DNA from: Procambarus clarkii | Taxonomy: Eukaryota; Arthropoda; Malacostraca; Decapoda; Cambaridae | DNA length: 64,000 nucleotides | Direction: 5' to 3' | Assembly (NCBI RefSeq): GCF_040958095.1 | Contig: NC_091216.1 | Span: forward strand, 7,287,705 to 7,351,704 | In this document: one piece after another, positions 12,741 to 24,779 of the stretch | How positions within the stretch are numbered: position 1 is the first letter of the stretch | How the letters are laid out: each line of letters opens with the position of its first letter | Notes under the pieces: generated by a model | Databases searched by the model: none | The model's input: the letters and a program-made list of their open reading frames with translations, nothing else | Told to the model about the DNA's origin: nothing | Program-made: the position numbers and the translations under genes

Positions 12741-13179
12741 CTGAGAGATTATCATTATGTTCGCACTTTGGCTCTACGGACAATGCAGTGACTCGTGACT
12801 CGTCTTCATTTATTTGCATTAGTCTGATGCGTCCTCATAGGCACCAACGCGTACCCTTCAGGATTAGGAAATGTCAGGACTTGCACCTCTCTCTAACTTG
12901 GTGGTTTAAGGAAAGAATTACAGACCTGAGGAATTACAGACCTCCCCGCATGAGGAGGGGGAGCATGACAATGGGGGTCCGGGATGCAGCCTTTATAGAG
13001 GCAGATGTAGTGAGAAATAAAGCATCATAGCATCTACAGGACCATTGTGTACTAAACTTTGACTGTGTAGTTGTTATGAAAACTGTGGTAAAATGAAAAG
13101 CAGAGAGGAGTGGGAAACTTGCTTTCCATAAAGACGAGGTAAGAAGATCAGTGATTTTTAAGAGAAGAGACCAAGAATA

Positions 13180-13503
13180 AAATTGCAAATGGTTCAATAA
13201 AAAACACTTAGAGGTAAAATGGAGAAACAAATAAGCTTGGAATATTTTCAGGGAGCACAGAACACAGGCGAACTACAAAATATACATGAGAGAGGAATAA
13301 ATACACAGGAATTCTGAAAGTTGTATAAGAATGGCGCAGCCTCCAAGGCCAAGAATCAGCCTAAACTTCTATATAGCCACATTTTAAAGAAGTCAGTAAA
13401 TGAAAAAGTGGTCAGTCAACGCAAAGGAGGAGAATTCCTTATCACAAAGAACGATAAGGAAGTGTTCGAAGAACTCAATAAAAGCTTCCAAGATGTTTGT
13501 TAA
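13180..13503 (+). mobile_element. LINE fragment: endonuclease-RT linker
   Basis: The reading frame KNGAASKAKNQPKLLYSHIL followed by ITKNDKEVFEELNKSFQDV corresponds to the linker just upstream of the RT in family B (compare KEVCEELNKRFQEDF in the copy at 1390-1650). The upstream part (from about 13180) reads in broken frames. It ends abruptly after FQDVC. Confidence 0.6.
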
Positions 13504-13834
13504 AATTAAATCAAAACTCTCCCCAAATCTACGACTTATACTGTGTTGTAACCATTATAAAAGAAATACTCTTCAACTATACTTGAAGATGAAGTATATA
13601 ATAATACAATAAATTCAACTTCTCTTAAGTGACAGTGATCTCAGACACCATGTTACCAACTCTCTGAACACACATAAGTTATAATCACACTAAACTGCTT
13701 TATAACTGTAAACTTTATGTGAATCTTGGTACAATTTTGACATTCCAAAGTACCAATTGTATTATTTCCTCCAATTTAATGCCAATTATCTCCATAATAC
13801 AGCTTATTTAGGCTGAAATTGGTGAATTACTTGT

Positions 13835-14028
13835 CAGCTCAGTACCTATCAAATATATGTAAATATATGTCAGCCAATACCTGTCAAGTAAATACATATC
13901 ACCTCAATACATTTTAAGTCAATACCTGTTTTGTCAATGCTTATCAGTTCAATACTTATCAAGTCAACAATTGTCAGATCGTCACCTTGCACCACAATAT
14001 CTTTCAGATCAATATCTGTCAGGTCAAA
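13835..14028. repeat. Degenerate short tandem repeat around GTCAATACCTGTCAA
   Basis: Variants of TATCAAGTCAATACCTGTCA recur about every 18-20 bp (for example near 13880, 13918, 13935, 13955 and 14010) with many substitutions. Confidence 0.5.
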
Positions 14029-14169
14029 AATATGTTAAAAAATTGAAATCTTTAAATAAAACATGCAACCATAAAAAGTCGAGCCGCTCTCTTGCAAGCA
14101 AATACGAGACAGACGAGACAGAAACATTTTAAGGAGATAGAGGAAAGAAGAGCGAGAGAGAGAGAGATA

Positions 14170-14170
<1 letters not shown>

Positions 14171-14263
<93 letters not shown>
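14171..14263. repeat. (TA)n microsatellite, about 46 units
   Basis: Uninterrupted TA dinucleotides between an AG-rich stretch and the SINE palindrome. Confidence 0.98.
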
Positions 14264-14265
<2 letters not shown>

Positions 14266-14535
14266 CTGAAAACTCACACCCCAAAAGTGACTCGAACCCA
14301 TACTCCAGGAGCAACGCAACTGGTATGTACAGGGACGCCTTAATCCGCTTGACAATCACGACCGGACCAAGGAAGTGATAGCCGAGGCTATTTGAACCAC
14401 TCCCCCGCCGGCACTCGGATGGTAATCTTGGGCATAACATTTTATCAAATCACCTCATTCTTTGGGGCAACACGTGAGGAACACAAATGCAAACAAGCCT
14501 GAATGGTCCCCAGGACTATATGCGACTGAAAACTC
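14266..14535 (-). mobile_element. tRNA-derived SINE, left arm of a palindrome
   Basis: Read on the minus strand, this arm contains an A-box-like GTCAAGCGGATTAAGGCGTC and a B-box-like GGGTTCGAGTCACT, the spacing of a tRNA(Leu/Ser)-like head. It is the inverted copy of 14618-14895. Both arms also share the segments TAGCCTCGGCTATCACTTCC and GCCGGCGGGGGAGTGG upstream of the tRNA-like part, so the duplicated unit is larger than the tRNA head. Confidence 0.7.
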
Positions 14536-14617
14536 ACACCCCAGAAGTGACTCGAACCCATACTGCCAGGAGCAACGCAACTGGTATGTACAGGGACGCC
14601 TTAATCCGCTTGATTGA
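14536..14617 (-). mobile_element. Partial third copy of the same tRNA-derived SINE
   Basis: Between the two palindrome arms lies another minus-strand copy of the tRNA-like region, with its B-box complement AGTGACTCGAACCC, ending at CCGCTTGA and joining TGAGTTTTCAGTCGC of the right arm. Confidence 0.65.
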
Positions 14618-14922
14618 GTTTTCAGTCGCATATAGTCCTGGGGACCATTCAGGCTTGTTTGCATTTGTGTTCCTCACGTGTTGCCCAAAAGAATAAGGTG
14701 ATTTGATAAAATGCTATGCCCAAGATTACCATCCGAGTGCCGGCGGGGGAGTGGTTCAAATAGCCTCGGCTATCACTTCCTTATGGTCCGGTCGTGATGG
14801 TCAAGCGGATTAAGGCGTCCCTGTACATACCAGTTGCGTTGCTCCTGGCAGTATGGGTTCGAGTCACTTCTGGGGTGTGAGTTTTCAGTCGCATATAGTC
14901 CTGGGGACCATTCAGGCTTGTT

Positions 14923-14925
<3 letters not shown>
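14618..14925 (+). mobile_element. tRNA-derived SINE, right arm of the palindrome
   Basis: The plus-strand copy has an A-box-like TGGTCAAGCGGATTAAGGCG near 14798, a B-box-like GGGTTCGAGTCACT near 14856, and the tail GTTTTCAGTCGCATATAGTC running into (TA)n at 14926. SINE identity rests on the two pol III boxes and on the three related copies here. Autonomous coding potential is absent. Confidence 0.75.
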
Positions 14926-15659
<734 letters not shown>

Positions 15660-15919
15660 CAGACAGACACACAGATACACACAAATTTAAGAAAGAACTA
15701 ACAGAAAAAGAGACATATATGCTGAACAATACAAAATCTGCACCATTTCAAGTATTGGTTGGTCAGGAATGTGAGGCTGTTAATTCGTTTCATCAGAGGT
15801 TCAGTGCGAGCTGTCACCCGTGTTGTCCTCTTGATGGCACGCCACGTGTGACTGACATTTGACGCCCACCAGTAGACATACTAGATGATTGACAGCCGGA
15901 CAAACATATACTGTGTTGA

Positions 15920-16375
15920 GTGATGCTATGGGTTAATGCAGTGGGTGTTGCCATGAGTTACTGCAGTGGGTGATGCCATGGGTTACTGAGATGGGCGTTG
16001 CAATGGGTTACTGCAGTGGGTGTTGTGGATTACTGCAGTGGATGTTGCCATGGGTTACAGCAGTGGGTGTTGTCATGGGTTACTGCAGTAAGTGTAGCCA
16101 TGGATTACTGCAGTGGGTGTTGTTATGGATTACTACAGTGGGTGTCGTCATGGATTACTGCAGTGGGTGATGTCATGGGATAGAGCAGTGGGTGTTGCCA
16201 TGGGTTACCGCAGTGAGTGTTGCCATGGATTACTGCAGTTGGTGTTATCATGGATTCCTGCAGTGAGCGTTGTCATGGACTACTGCAGTGAGCGTTGTCA
16301 TGGATTACTGCAGTGGGTGCTGTCATGGACTACTGCATTTAGTGTTGTCATGGATTACTGCAGTTGGTGGTGGTG
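15920..16375. repeat. 25-bp minisatellite, about 18 degenerate copies
   Basis: TACTGCAGTGGGTGTTGYCATGG-type units recur with a 25-bp step (for example TACTGCAG at 16081 and 16106). As 25 is not a multiple of three, each plus frame cycles through the same three peptides (VTAVGVV, MGYCSGC, HGLLQWV). This explains the overlapping open frames between 15970 and 16472. Confidence 0.9.
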
Positions 16376-17614
16376 TTGTAATACCCCGCCTCTAGGAAAC
16401 ACGCTCGTGCCTGACACAGGGTTTGATAAAATGTCTGATCTGTATCTCCCCGGTCTATCACACTTCAATTAAAAGTAAGGGTGTGATCCACCCAAAACCC
16501 TATGATGTAGAGTGAAGTACCAGTCGTTTGAGAGGGGGAATCATAAAAAAAAACATAAAATTATATTTATAATAAATCAACTATGGTTTATTTTTATAAT
16601 ACAAACCCAGACATATATATTTGATATCTAATGGTCTGCCAGACTGATTGCACACACTTAAACTAGAATACAATCATACACTACTTAACTGTCAAGACAT
16701 GTTGACACCAGGCCCCACTGTTTGCTACTGACTGCTTGAGCCTTGAGGCGACGTGAGGGGCCTCACCGGACGGGTCCCTACTTGCCCTCAGTTACCACAT
16801 CTGAATTATGATTCTTTACATAATTACAGAACACACTACAGACTGAAATAATTCCCATCAAACATACACATACTTTCACACATCACACTAACATAATAAT
16901 ATATACATTCCGAAATTATAACTAAAATCCCAAACATTCTTAAAGGATTAAAATGAAAGAGTTACTTTATAATGGTGTTACAATCTGACAACACAACAAT
17001 GGCAGCTTAATCTCCTGTCTGCACACGTATGCTCACAAAAAATACGATGCACCAATGAGTGCAAAGCTTTTATCCGGCGTTCTACATGCGGTTCCTAGGA
17101 GGTTCACACATTAATACAATATCTTAATCGCTCTCAATACCTCAACCGTATTCTGTGTTTCTTCACAGGCGATACTCTGATGCTCGTTTTTTTTTTGCTC
17201 ATTGCTCATATTTTCTGTTATTCAGTTCATAAAACCTATCAAATCAACCTGACCTAACCTATTATAAAACGAAAATAAAATACATTTCTACAGACTTGTT
17301 GTTGCTTAGCGACGACGCAAAAAGCGACCTCAGTATAGGGATAGGGTATTAGCTCCCATTAACAAATAAGTGTTAAGGCACCACAGCAACCTGACTTTTC
17401 CAACTGGGTGTGACGTCACCAGATAACCAATGCAGTCTTTGGCTCGGTACTTGCATATGTAGTCTGTCAAATGTTATTATTCAAAATAGCTATGCTATCC
17501 ATCCCCACCTAACCTAATCAGAGGTTGAAGAATATACATTTTATGTTCACAGTGTGAACATAAATCTCGTGGACACTATGACAAGATCTGCACCATCTGC
17601 TCTAAAGTGTTTTA
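16376..17614. other. No gene seen
   Basis: No ORF with recognisable domains and no clear repeat. It is AT-rich, with a short CCTAACCTA-like patch near 17255 and 17510. It may hold decayed repeats not recognisable by eye. Confidence 0.4.
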
Positions 17615-18360
17615 CACCAGTTAGTTAGTTTAGTTAATTTATTATGCACCCTATACCCATCTTGTGGGCGGTAGTGGAAAGGGTTACAGAGGCACATAAT
17701 GCGCTCAGGGACTGAACCCCACAATTCATTTAGCTAAGCAAGTTACAATCTTGATGAGCTAGTTACAAAATTCAATATAAGTCGTCACATCAACAATGGG
17801 TTCGAGATCGACCTCAAGTACAGGTTTTAAATTAAGCAACGGACATATGTGGAGAGCTAGTGTCAAAATTTATATGTTTGTCCTGCACACCGCCCCCCAT
17901 CCAGTGGGCAGCGGTGGATAGGTTACAATCACTTAGTTACTACCTACAGTTAGCAAACTGGGGATATTTGGCTAAAATTTCTGGTAGCAGATCATTTTGA
18001 ATGAAATATTGACACATCGCTGGAACATTGGTTATAGAATTGTCTCTAAATTCACGTATCTTTTCGCACTCCATCACATAGTGACGGAGGGTGTGCGAAT
18101 AATTTTGTTGACACAGTTTACATTTGGTCAGGTCTACATCAGCAGATAATGAGAATTCCCAGAGATACTTGTAACCGAGTCTAAGCCGAGCAGTAGTAAC
18201 ATCTAGAAGTCTGCTGATTTTATTGGATGATCCATAGATGTGTGGCTCCTCTTGCATGATAGTATGATGATAGATGGAATTACTGGTGTCAATTTCACTT
18301 TGCCTCAGATCTACAAGATCTTGTTGAAGTTCTCGGTGTTTTACACCAGCCGTGAGTATT
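17615..18360 (-). mobile_element. LINE tail: C-terminal CCHC-like region and 3' UTR (I/Jockey-like)
   Basis: The minus frame at 17940-18360 reads TTARLRLGYKYLWEF, then CKLCQQNYSHTLRHYVMEC, a C-X2-C...H-X4-C pattern found after the RNase H domain of I- and Jockey-type LINEs. Downstream on the minus strand, a 3' UTR-like segment has two related blocks (GTAACCTATCCACCGC and GTAACCCTTTCCACTACCGC) and ends in TTAACTAAACTAACTAA near 17620. The RT and most of the RNase H are missing. The first 40 codons of the open frame (18361-18464) are AT-rich and probably unrelated. Confidence 0.55.
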
Positions 18361-18666
18361 ATTATTATTAATATTATTATTACCATCATATTTTGCTCAC
18401 CAGTGATAGTAGACATTTTTTGTTTACAAGTGTTATATATAGATAGTTCATTTCCAATTAACAACAGTGGTAATTAAGGTTGATAATCGAATAAATTATA
18501 ATTATTTCAATTATTTATTTAAAATATATATAATCTGCAGGATATATCCCCAAAGCATGTTCATTTTGCCTGTATTTGGAGGAGGAAGACAACCACATGC
18601 AGTATTCTAGCAGTTCTGATTCAGATGATCTAGAAGCTTCTCTGCCAGAAAGTACTCAATATGAAA

Positions 18667-18792
18667 GTGAATCTCTTATTTTGTTTACCATTATTCTCCA
18701 TTATTTATACCTGCTGCGGTATTTCAAATATATCATTAACATTAGCTGTTAATAGTACCATTAATTTGTATAATTTTTTTTTGTCTCACCAG
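18667..18792 (+). other. Probable intron 1 in the polymerase leader
   Basis: The donor GAAA|GTGAAT and acceptor TTGTCTCACCAG|TACAG bound an AT-rich segment. The exons on either side join in the same open frame (...QYE then IQQIIQEEDY), a phase 1 junction. The coding side is Asp/Glu/Ser-rich. Splicing is inferred from signals and frame only. Confidence 0.55.
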
Positions 18793-18909
18793 TACAGCAG
18801 ATAATTCAGGAGGAGGATTACCCTCGTGGAGGAAGAAGAGGTGTTGGAGAGCCTAGCACTAGTCAAGTTCATACTCCGCCATTAGAAGATAGCAACAACA
18901 GTCCACATT

Positions 18910-19025
18910 GTATGTATCATCCTCAATAATTATTTTATTTCCATATCGTTTCATTATTTATTTATAAATTATCCTATATTAAATTTATATTATTTATTAA
19001 AAATCATTATTCTTGTTACTTATAG
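18910..19025 (+). other. Probable intron 2 in the polymerase leader
   Basis: The donor CATT|GTATGT and acceptor TTACTTATAG|ATTCG enclose 116 bp of very AT-rich, stop-dense sequence. The flanking exons join in frame (NNSPH then YSQLEDSDDS). Intron 1 has the same phase. Confidence 0.6.
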
Positions 19026-21330
19026 ATTCGCAACTGGAGGACAGTGACGACTCCCTGCATTTAGTTTGGGCAGCAGATTTAGATGTGGAAGCCAGCCAGC
19101 CTATCGCCAATTCACCTCCACCCCAGCAACAGCAGCAGGTAGATGTTATGCCTCCTCCTCCTCAACCAGAAGTTCTAGAAGTGATCAATAATTTCAATGG
19201 GGGGTTACATACGCCATTCATATAGGATGCCAGATTATGCCCAAGGAGATCTGCCCGTTATTTGACTATATATTGCAATAATTTTATTCACCAACTAGAA
19301 TCTTTGTTTGATGCCGTTCACCCCAATTTCCCTCCTGCCCTATTAATTTATCCCGATTTTTCGTTGAATTTACAATGGCTTAATCAAGAAAATGAATTTG
19401 ATTTTGAGGGAGAGTTGCCCATAAGGGTTGAACAACGCACTGTATCTAGACATGAGGCTTGTGTTGTCGTAGATAAATGGATCGCTGAATTGGATAATAA
19501 GTTCGAAGTGTTCCTCGCCGAGACAGAAGGTTCGAGTCTAGCTATTCAAAGCATTTCTGGATTTTATATTAATTCCATAGCTGTTCAGCATTCTATCCAT
19601 CTGGGCGATTACGTGCCGTATCCAGTTAAAGTGCGTGGCAAACATGTTTTCAATCCTAAAGGGGAACAAAATACATGTTTGATCCAGTGTTCAGCAGCAT
19701 ATATATGTCTAGCTCAGGGGATGCATTTAGATAATATCATAGCACGTTCCAGGTAAGCCAGGTGGTGTCTCAGATTTGTCCGTTGGAGTGAGGATATTAA
19801 AATACCCATAACATATGACAACATCAATAAAATTGAAAGTATAAATAATTTAAGTATATATATCTAGGTGCTCACTCGTGAAGATAATAGGTACTACATT
19901 AGCTTAGCTAGAAAAGGCAGGGAGCATTCTGCCCGTAAAGTACCTTTGCTCATGTTGGAGGATCAGCAATTAGTTCTTATCAAGGACTTCAATCTATATG
20001 TCCGTAACATGCGTGATAATTCGAGTAGAATACCCAATAACCATATTTTCTGTCATTCGTGCTTGATTTATTTATAGCCCGAAGCTATGCGAGATCACGA
20101 AGAGTCATGCGAAGATAAACAAACATTGAAATTTAATCCTGAAGGTCATAAAATCAAGTTAAAAAATTACGGTCCTGCCTATGGGCTTAAACATACTGCA
20201 TATTATGATTTCGAGTGCTTGGTGGATCTGTGGATCCCGCCAATCCTCAAGGTATGATTGAGAAGCGTCACAATGCTGTGGCATATGTTTTTATCGTCAC
20301 CAACAGGGAACTGGAGGTGGTAAAGAGATTAACGTGTATGGGGGATGACCCTGGGAATCATTTCATAGATTGGAGAAGGCATGGAAGAGAATTAAATCTA
20401 CCATGCCTAAATACAAAATATCTATGACACGTGCACATTGGCGAGCTTATAGACGGCAAACCACATGTGAAATGTGCTATAGGCCATTTAAATCAGCTAA
20501 AGACAAGCACCGTCATCATGATCATGCTATTGAATTTAATATTTATCTAGCAGCCTATTGCCGTAGGTGCAACATGTGAATAAATTCTTACAAATATCTG
20601 TATACATTCCCTCACAATGCTGCTTATGACCTCGGGGTGATTTTTAAATGAATTGTCTAACCTCCCTAACCGTAGAATTTATATTGCCTCCAAAGATAGA
20701 TTTAAGTTAATGAAAGTAGATATTGGTAAACTTCGGTTTATGGACAGTCTGTCTTTATTGAATGATGGGCTAGATAATCTATTTAAAGAACACATCAAGG
20801 GTGGTAAACCCACCAGATATACCTCAGGTATGCTAGATGACGTCCCTGTAGCTGCCCACCATTTATTAAAGACAGGCAAACAGGTAATCTGTTATGACTA
20901 CATTTCATCTATGAAGAAATTAGATGAACCTGCTCTTCCTCCTCCTGAAGCCTTCTACAATAGTTTAAAGCACGAGGCAATAAGTGAGAACGATTATAAA
21001 ATGGCTAAAGAAGTCTTATTAGATTAGCGGAATGCAAGACCATTGGGGATTACTTGAAGGTCTATTTGAAAGTGGATACTGGACTATTGTGTGATGTGTT
21101 TACTCTACGGCGCAAGACCATGCTTGAGCTGTTCAAGTGGGACATTACACACTATGTCTCGTTATCTAGTTTTGCGTGGGACGCTTTCTTGTTTAAGAGT
21201 CAAGTTGTCTTGGACTGTATTTCTGATCCCCATTTGTACGATGTATTGCGCAGAAATTTCTGAGGCGGATTTATCTCTGTTATACGACAACACACAAGAG
21301 TTGAGAATGAACATACAGGTGTGTCTAAGC

Positions 21331-22050
21331 TTGTAAGTGAGGTTCCCGAGAGCGTCCCAGTATTAATGACGTATCTGATTGCAGAGTCGACCTGGGACTG
21401 CTGTGTTGGACGATGGATCAGTCTACCCAAGGCAGCCAAGGTCTCCTCATCAGTCTGCTTTGGAGAAGCTGTGAGCCATCCCTGGACGAACTCTGTTGAG
21501 AGTAATAGCCTGCCTGAGGAGTGGCAGTGTTGGGAATCGCCTTATCCGGGGTTGGCTGGTGGAGACCACCCACTGGGGTGCTGTATGAGGAGAGTGACCA
21601 GCGAGTCACACGAGGCTCCTGGCTAGGGCACGCAACCCTAAGTATCGGTCGTGGAGTGGCCTACACAGCGGAGCTGATCGGTACTTGCCAGCTACAGGCT
21701 GGATTGTGGTCGGACGCCTCCACGACGAAGCACCCAGTGGGACTGTGATTTGGCTAGCCTGTGGCCAGGGTAGATTTGTCATAGTCATAGTGGATTCATC
21801 GTGGGCCACGGAAGAAGGAACCAGGGCTACCCAGAGTGAGCATCGTTGAGCATCCAGTGTCTTCGGAGGAAGACGCAACTGTACATAAGTGTAGTAATAA
21901 TCCCCGCGTGCGACTGTTATTTATTGATATATGGTGGTGGTAAATATATCAGAAAAACTGGAACATTTGTATCCCTTCCCCTTTAATTTAACTTGTGTTA
22001 CAGAACACACATCTTGAAAGCCTCTACTAATTTGGGGCCGGATTCCCAAA
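21331..22050. other. Unassigned, less AT-rich segment
   Basis: About 700 bp with higher GC than its neighbours and several short overlapping ORFs on both strands, none with recognisable domains. It directly follows the polymerase fossil and precedes a family A LINE tail. It could be an LTR, a UTR or a further part of the same mobile element, but nothing in it decides this. Confidence 0.3.
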
Positions 22051-22057
22051 CTCCCAA

Positions 22058-22948
22058 GGTTTGAGTAGCAACATTTGCAAATTTGCCGATGATACGAAAA
22101 TCGGTAGAGAAATTAATTCGGAGGAGGACTCACTATCACTTCAAGTTGGTCTAGATAGGGTTTTGAAATGGTCAAAGGATTGGCAGATGCAGTTTAATGC
22201 TGATAAATGTAAAGTTCTGAGGTTAGGTAATGATGATAGAGTTACAAGATACGAGCTAGATGGTGTTGAGATTGCGAAGTCGGATTGCTAAAGGGATCTG
22301 GGAGTTATGATTAGTAAGAATTTAAAACAAAAGGATCAATGTATAAATGTTCGTAATAAGGCAAATCGGACACTTGGATTTATTAATCGCAGCGTTAGTA
22401 ACAAGACACCTGGTGTGGTTCTCAAGCTATATCTTGCTCTAGTTAGGCCCCATTTAGATTATGCAGTTCAGTTTTGGTCGCCATATTATAGAATGAATAT
22501 AAATTCACTTGAACGTGTCCAGCGTAGGATGACTAAGTTAATTCCCCAAATTAGAAATCTTTCATATGAAGAAAGATTAACAAAGCTTAAGTTGCATTCA
22601 CTGGAAAGGCGAAGAGTTAGGGGTGACATGATAGAGGTTTACAAGTGGGTGAATGGACATAACAAAGGGGATATTAATAGGGTATTAAAAGTATCAACAC
22701 AAGACAGAACACGAAACAATGGGTATAAATTGGATAAGTTTAGATTTAGGAAAGACTTGGGTAAATACTGGTTCAGTAACAGGGTTGTTGATTTGTGGAA
22801 CCAATTGCCGCGTAACATTGTGGAGGTGGGGTCCCTCGATTGTTTCAAGCGCGGGTTGGACAAGTATATGAGTGGGATTGGGTGGTTATAAATAGGAGCT
22901 GCCTCGTATGGGCCAACAGGCCTTCTGCAGTTGCCTTTGTTCTTATGT
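22058..22948 (+). mobile_element. LINE family A, 5'-truncated 3' copy
   Basis: Starts inside the RT at GLSSNICKFADDTKIG and runs through the post-RT region (RPHLDYAVQFWSPYYR, NRVVDLWNQLPRN) to the stop after MSGIGWL, then the short 3' UTR ending TTCTTATG. One in-frame stop interrupts it at 22289-22291 (GCTAAAGGG where other copies have GCGAAAGGG). Otherwise it is very close to the copies at 34-63 kb, so it is a fairly young dead-on-arrival insertion. Confidence 0.9.
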
Positions 22949-22973
22949 CACTGTGTAGTAACTTCGGTTTTTT

Positions 22974-24085
22974 TTACGCTTTGATTGCAATATCGTTCTC
23001 ATAGTCCCTTTCCGATGTTCGTCTTATGTTAATGTAATCGTTCCAAGCTCTGTTGCATCTGATCCTGTTGTCCTCTGTGCTTTGTCTTCTGTACTTCCTC
23101 CACTCCCGCCTGCTGGCCATTTTTGCTTCCTGACACTGTCTATTAAACCATTGGTTATTATATTCCTTCTTGTTTTTTCCCTTTACTGTTGGTATAAATC
23201 TCTCTTCGGCCTCCTGGCATTTCTGTATGACTAGGTCCATCATATCTTGGACTGTTTTTCCTCTAATTTCTTCCTCCCACTGCACTTCACCCAGACAGTC
23301 CCTTATCCTCTTATAGTCCCCTTTCCTGTAGTCAACTCTCCTTTCCCAGACCTCTTGTTCCATGGTCATAAGTTTGAATTCCATCATGTAGTCAAAGACT
23401 AGGACACAATGGTCACTGGCCCCTAGAGGTATCACATGCTCTAAATTCTCGATATCTTCTACGTGAAAATCAGGTCTAATAGGCTCGGTGCATCTCCTCC
23501 TCTTTCCCTTGTGTCTTCCTTCATATGTTGTGTTAGGAAATTCCTGTCTATAACATCTACTAATTTTGCTCACCACGTTTCGTCCCCTCCATAGGGATTC
23601 CTTGATTCCCAATTTATCTCTCCATGATTTAGGTCCCCCATGATCAGCAGCTTCGCTCTCATTTTGTAGGCTAGTGTTGCTGCCTTCTGCAGTTCATCTA
23701 TACATGCCTTGTTGTTGTCATCATACTCCTGCCTGGGTCTTCTACTGTTTGGCGGGGGATTGTAGATTACCAAGATCACAATCTTCCTCCCATCTACTCT
23801 CAGAGTTCCATGTATGAAGCTTGTGCACTCATTGGTAACTCGATTTCCCAGGTCTTCAAACTTCCATTTCCACTTTATTGGGAGTGCCACTCCCCCTCCC
23901 TGTCTCTGTGTATCACCTGGTACCCTTCAGGAAAGATTGCATCTGAGATCATGTCATTAATTTTAGTTTCCACAATTGCAACTATGTCAAGATCTGCTTC
24001 ACTCACTCTTTCTTTTATCTCTTTTGCTTTATTAGATACCCCATCAGCATTGGTGTACCAAACCTTGAGATTCTTCATTGAAACT
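22974..24085 (-). mobile_element. LINE family C endonuclease and linker
   Basis: Read on the minus strand: KVWYTNADGVSNKAKEI and DIVAIVETKIND (endonuclease start, 23875-24078), then VIYNPPPNSRR and LLIMGDLNHGEINW (23570-23890), then IPLGASDHCVLVFDY (SDH catalytic block) and a basic linker rich in Arg/Lys to DYENDIAIKA (22974-23612). The three frames are separated by frameshifts. The fragment ends before the RT. C-rich sequence upstream on the minus strand (24090-24320) may belong to its 5' region. Confidence 0.8.
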
Positions 24086-24089
24086 CTTG

Positions 24090-24330
24090 TACCAGAGTTC
24101 TCCCTTTCTTTGGGGGGTGACTGGGGCAGGGGGGATCTGGGGGGTGTCTGGGGTATGACTGGGGGCGGGGAGGATCCGGGGGATGTCCGGGGGGATCCGG
24201 GGGGTGTTTGGGGGTGAAAGAGGTCAGGAGGGGTGCTTGGGGGGCTGGGCTTCTAGGAAGGTAGGTAGGAGGGTCTGGGGTAGGGCCTGGGTAGGTAGGT
24301 CTGGAGTAGGAAGGGCATACTAGGTCTGAA
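24090..24330. repeat. G-rich simple sequence (GGGGGATCYGGGGG and TAGGTAGG types)
   Basis: Runs of four to six G separated by short spacers (GGGGTGACTGGGGCAGGGGG and similar) followed by GGTAGGTAGG motifs. It has clear G-quadruplex potential on the plus strand. No ORF of note. Confidence 0.6.
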
Positions 24331-24332
24331 GA

Positions 24333-24690
24333 TTAGGGAGGGTCTGATAGGCATAGAGGGGTTGGGAGATAGCGTAAGCCTGTCTTACGCTGTCTCTCCA
24401 GCTTATGTGCCAGCCTCTTATGCGGTACTGTGTCAAAGGCCTTCCGACAATCCAAAAAAATGCAGTCCGCCCAGCCCTCTCTTTCTTGCTTAATCTTTGT
24501 CACCTGATCGTAGAATTCTATCAAGCCTGTAAGGCAAGATTTACCCTCCCTGAACCCATGTTGGCGATTTGTCACGAAGTCCCTTCTCTCCAGATGTGTT
24601 ACCAGGTTTTTTCTCACGATCTTCTCCATCACCTTGCATGGTATACAAGTCAAGGACACTGGCCTGTAGTTCAGTGCCTCTGTGTGTCCG
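24333..24690 (-). mobile_element. LINE RT fragment (family B/C type)
   Basis: The minus frame 24333-24659 reads LTCIPCKVMEKIVRKNL, TNRQHGFREGKSCLTGL and DCRKAFDTVPHKRLAHKL, the RT blocks around the first catalytic Asp. It lies upstream (on the minus strand) of the endonuclease fragment at 22974-24085, the reverse of normal LINE order, so it is a separate insertion or a rearranged piece. Confidence 0.75.
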
Positions 24691-24779
24691 TGCGCGCACG
24701 CGCACGGACTGCTAAAACTGCTAAACTGCTAAAACAAGGGCGGCAGACTGCTAAAACTATTATTAAAAAGTATTGTCGG

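Larger units (their letters stand above)
18541..21330 (+). pseudogene. Decayed protein-primed DNA polymerase B (Polinton/Maverick type)
   Basis: What is seen: an acidic, Pro/Gln-rich leader (exons 18541-18666, 18793-18909, 19026 onward), then a polymerase-like region. Recognisable parts are GKHVFNPKGEQNTCLIQC (19640-19700), an exonuclease I block YYDFEC near 20200, an HNH-like CEMCYRPF...HHDHA...CRRCN segment (20465-20577), FMDSLSLLNDGLDNL (20738), ICYDYISSMKKL followed by ALPPPEAFYNSL (20890-20970), and GDYLKVYLKVDTGLLCDVF with SSFAWDAF (21045-21185). These blocks, in this order, are known from Polinton and related polymerases. Breaks: stops at 19223, 19754, 19865 and 20075, and frame changes near 20215, 20370, 20645 and 21030. 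The palm-domain catalytic region downstream is absent, and no integrase, capsid genes or terminal inverted repeats were seen. It is an inactive fossil. Confidence 0.7.

Noticed and set aside
9744-13030. Very long ORFs on both strands (up to 1,003 codons) as repeat-protein genes
   Set aside because: All are explained by a stop-free 33-bp unit whose length is divisible by three. There is no start context, splice signals, conserved flanks or frame preference.
14783-14880. Functional tRNA gene
   Set aside because: A- and B-box-like motifs are present, but the cloverleaf is not complete and the unit is repeated with SINE body sequence.
19745-19870. A third intron in the polymerase fossil (CCAG|GTAAGC to ATCTAG|GTG)
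   Set aside because: The segment reads as polymerase-like protein (RWSEDIKIPITYDNINKI) in the same frame with two point stops, and splicing these sites would break the frame.
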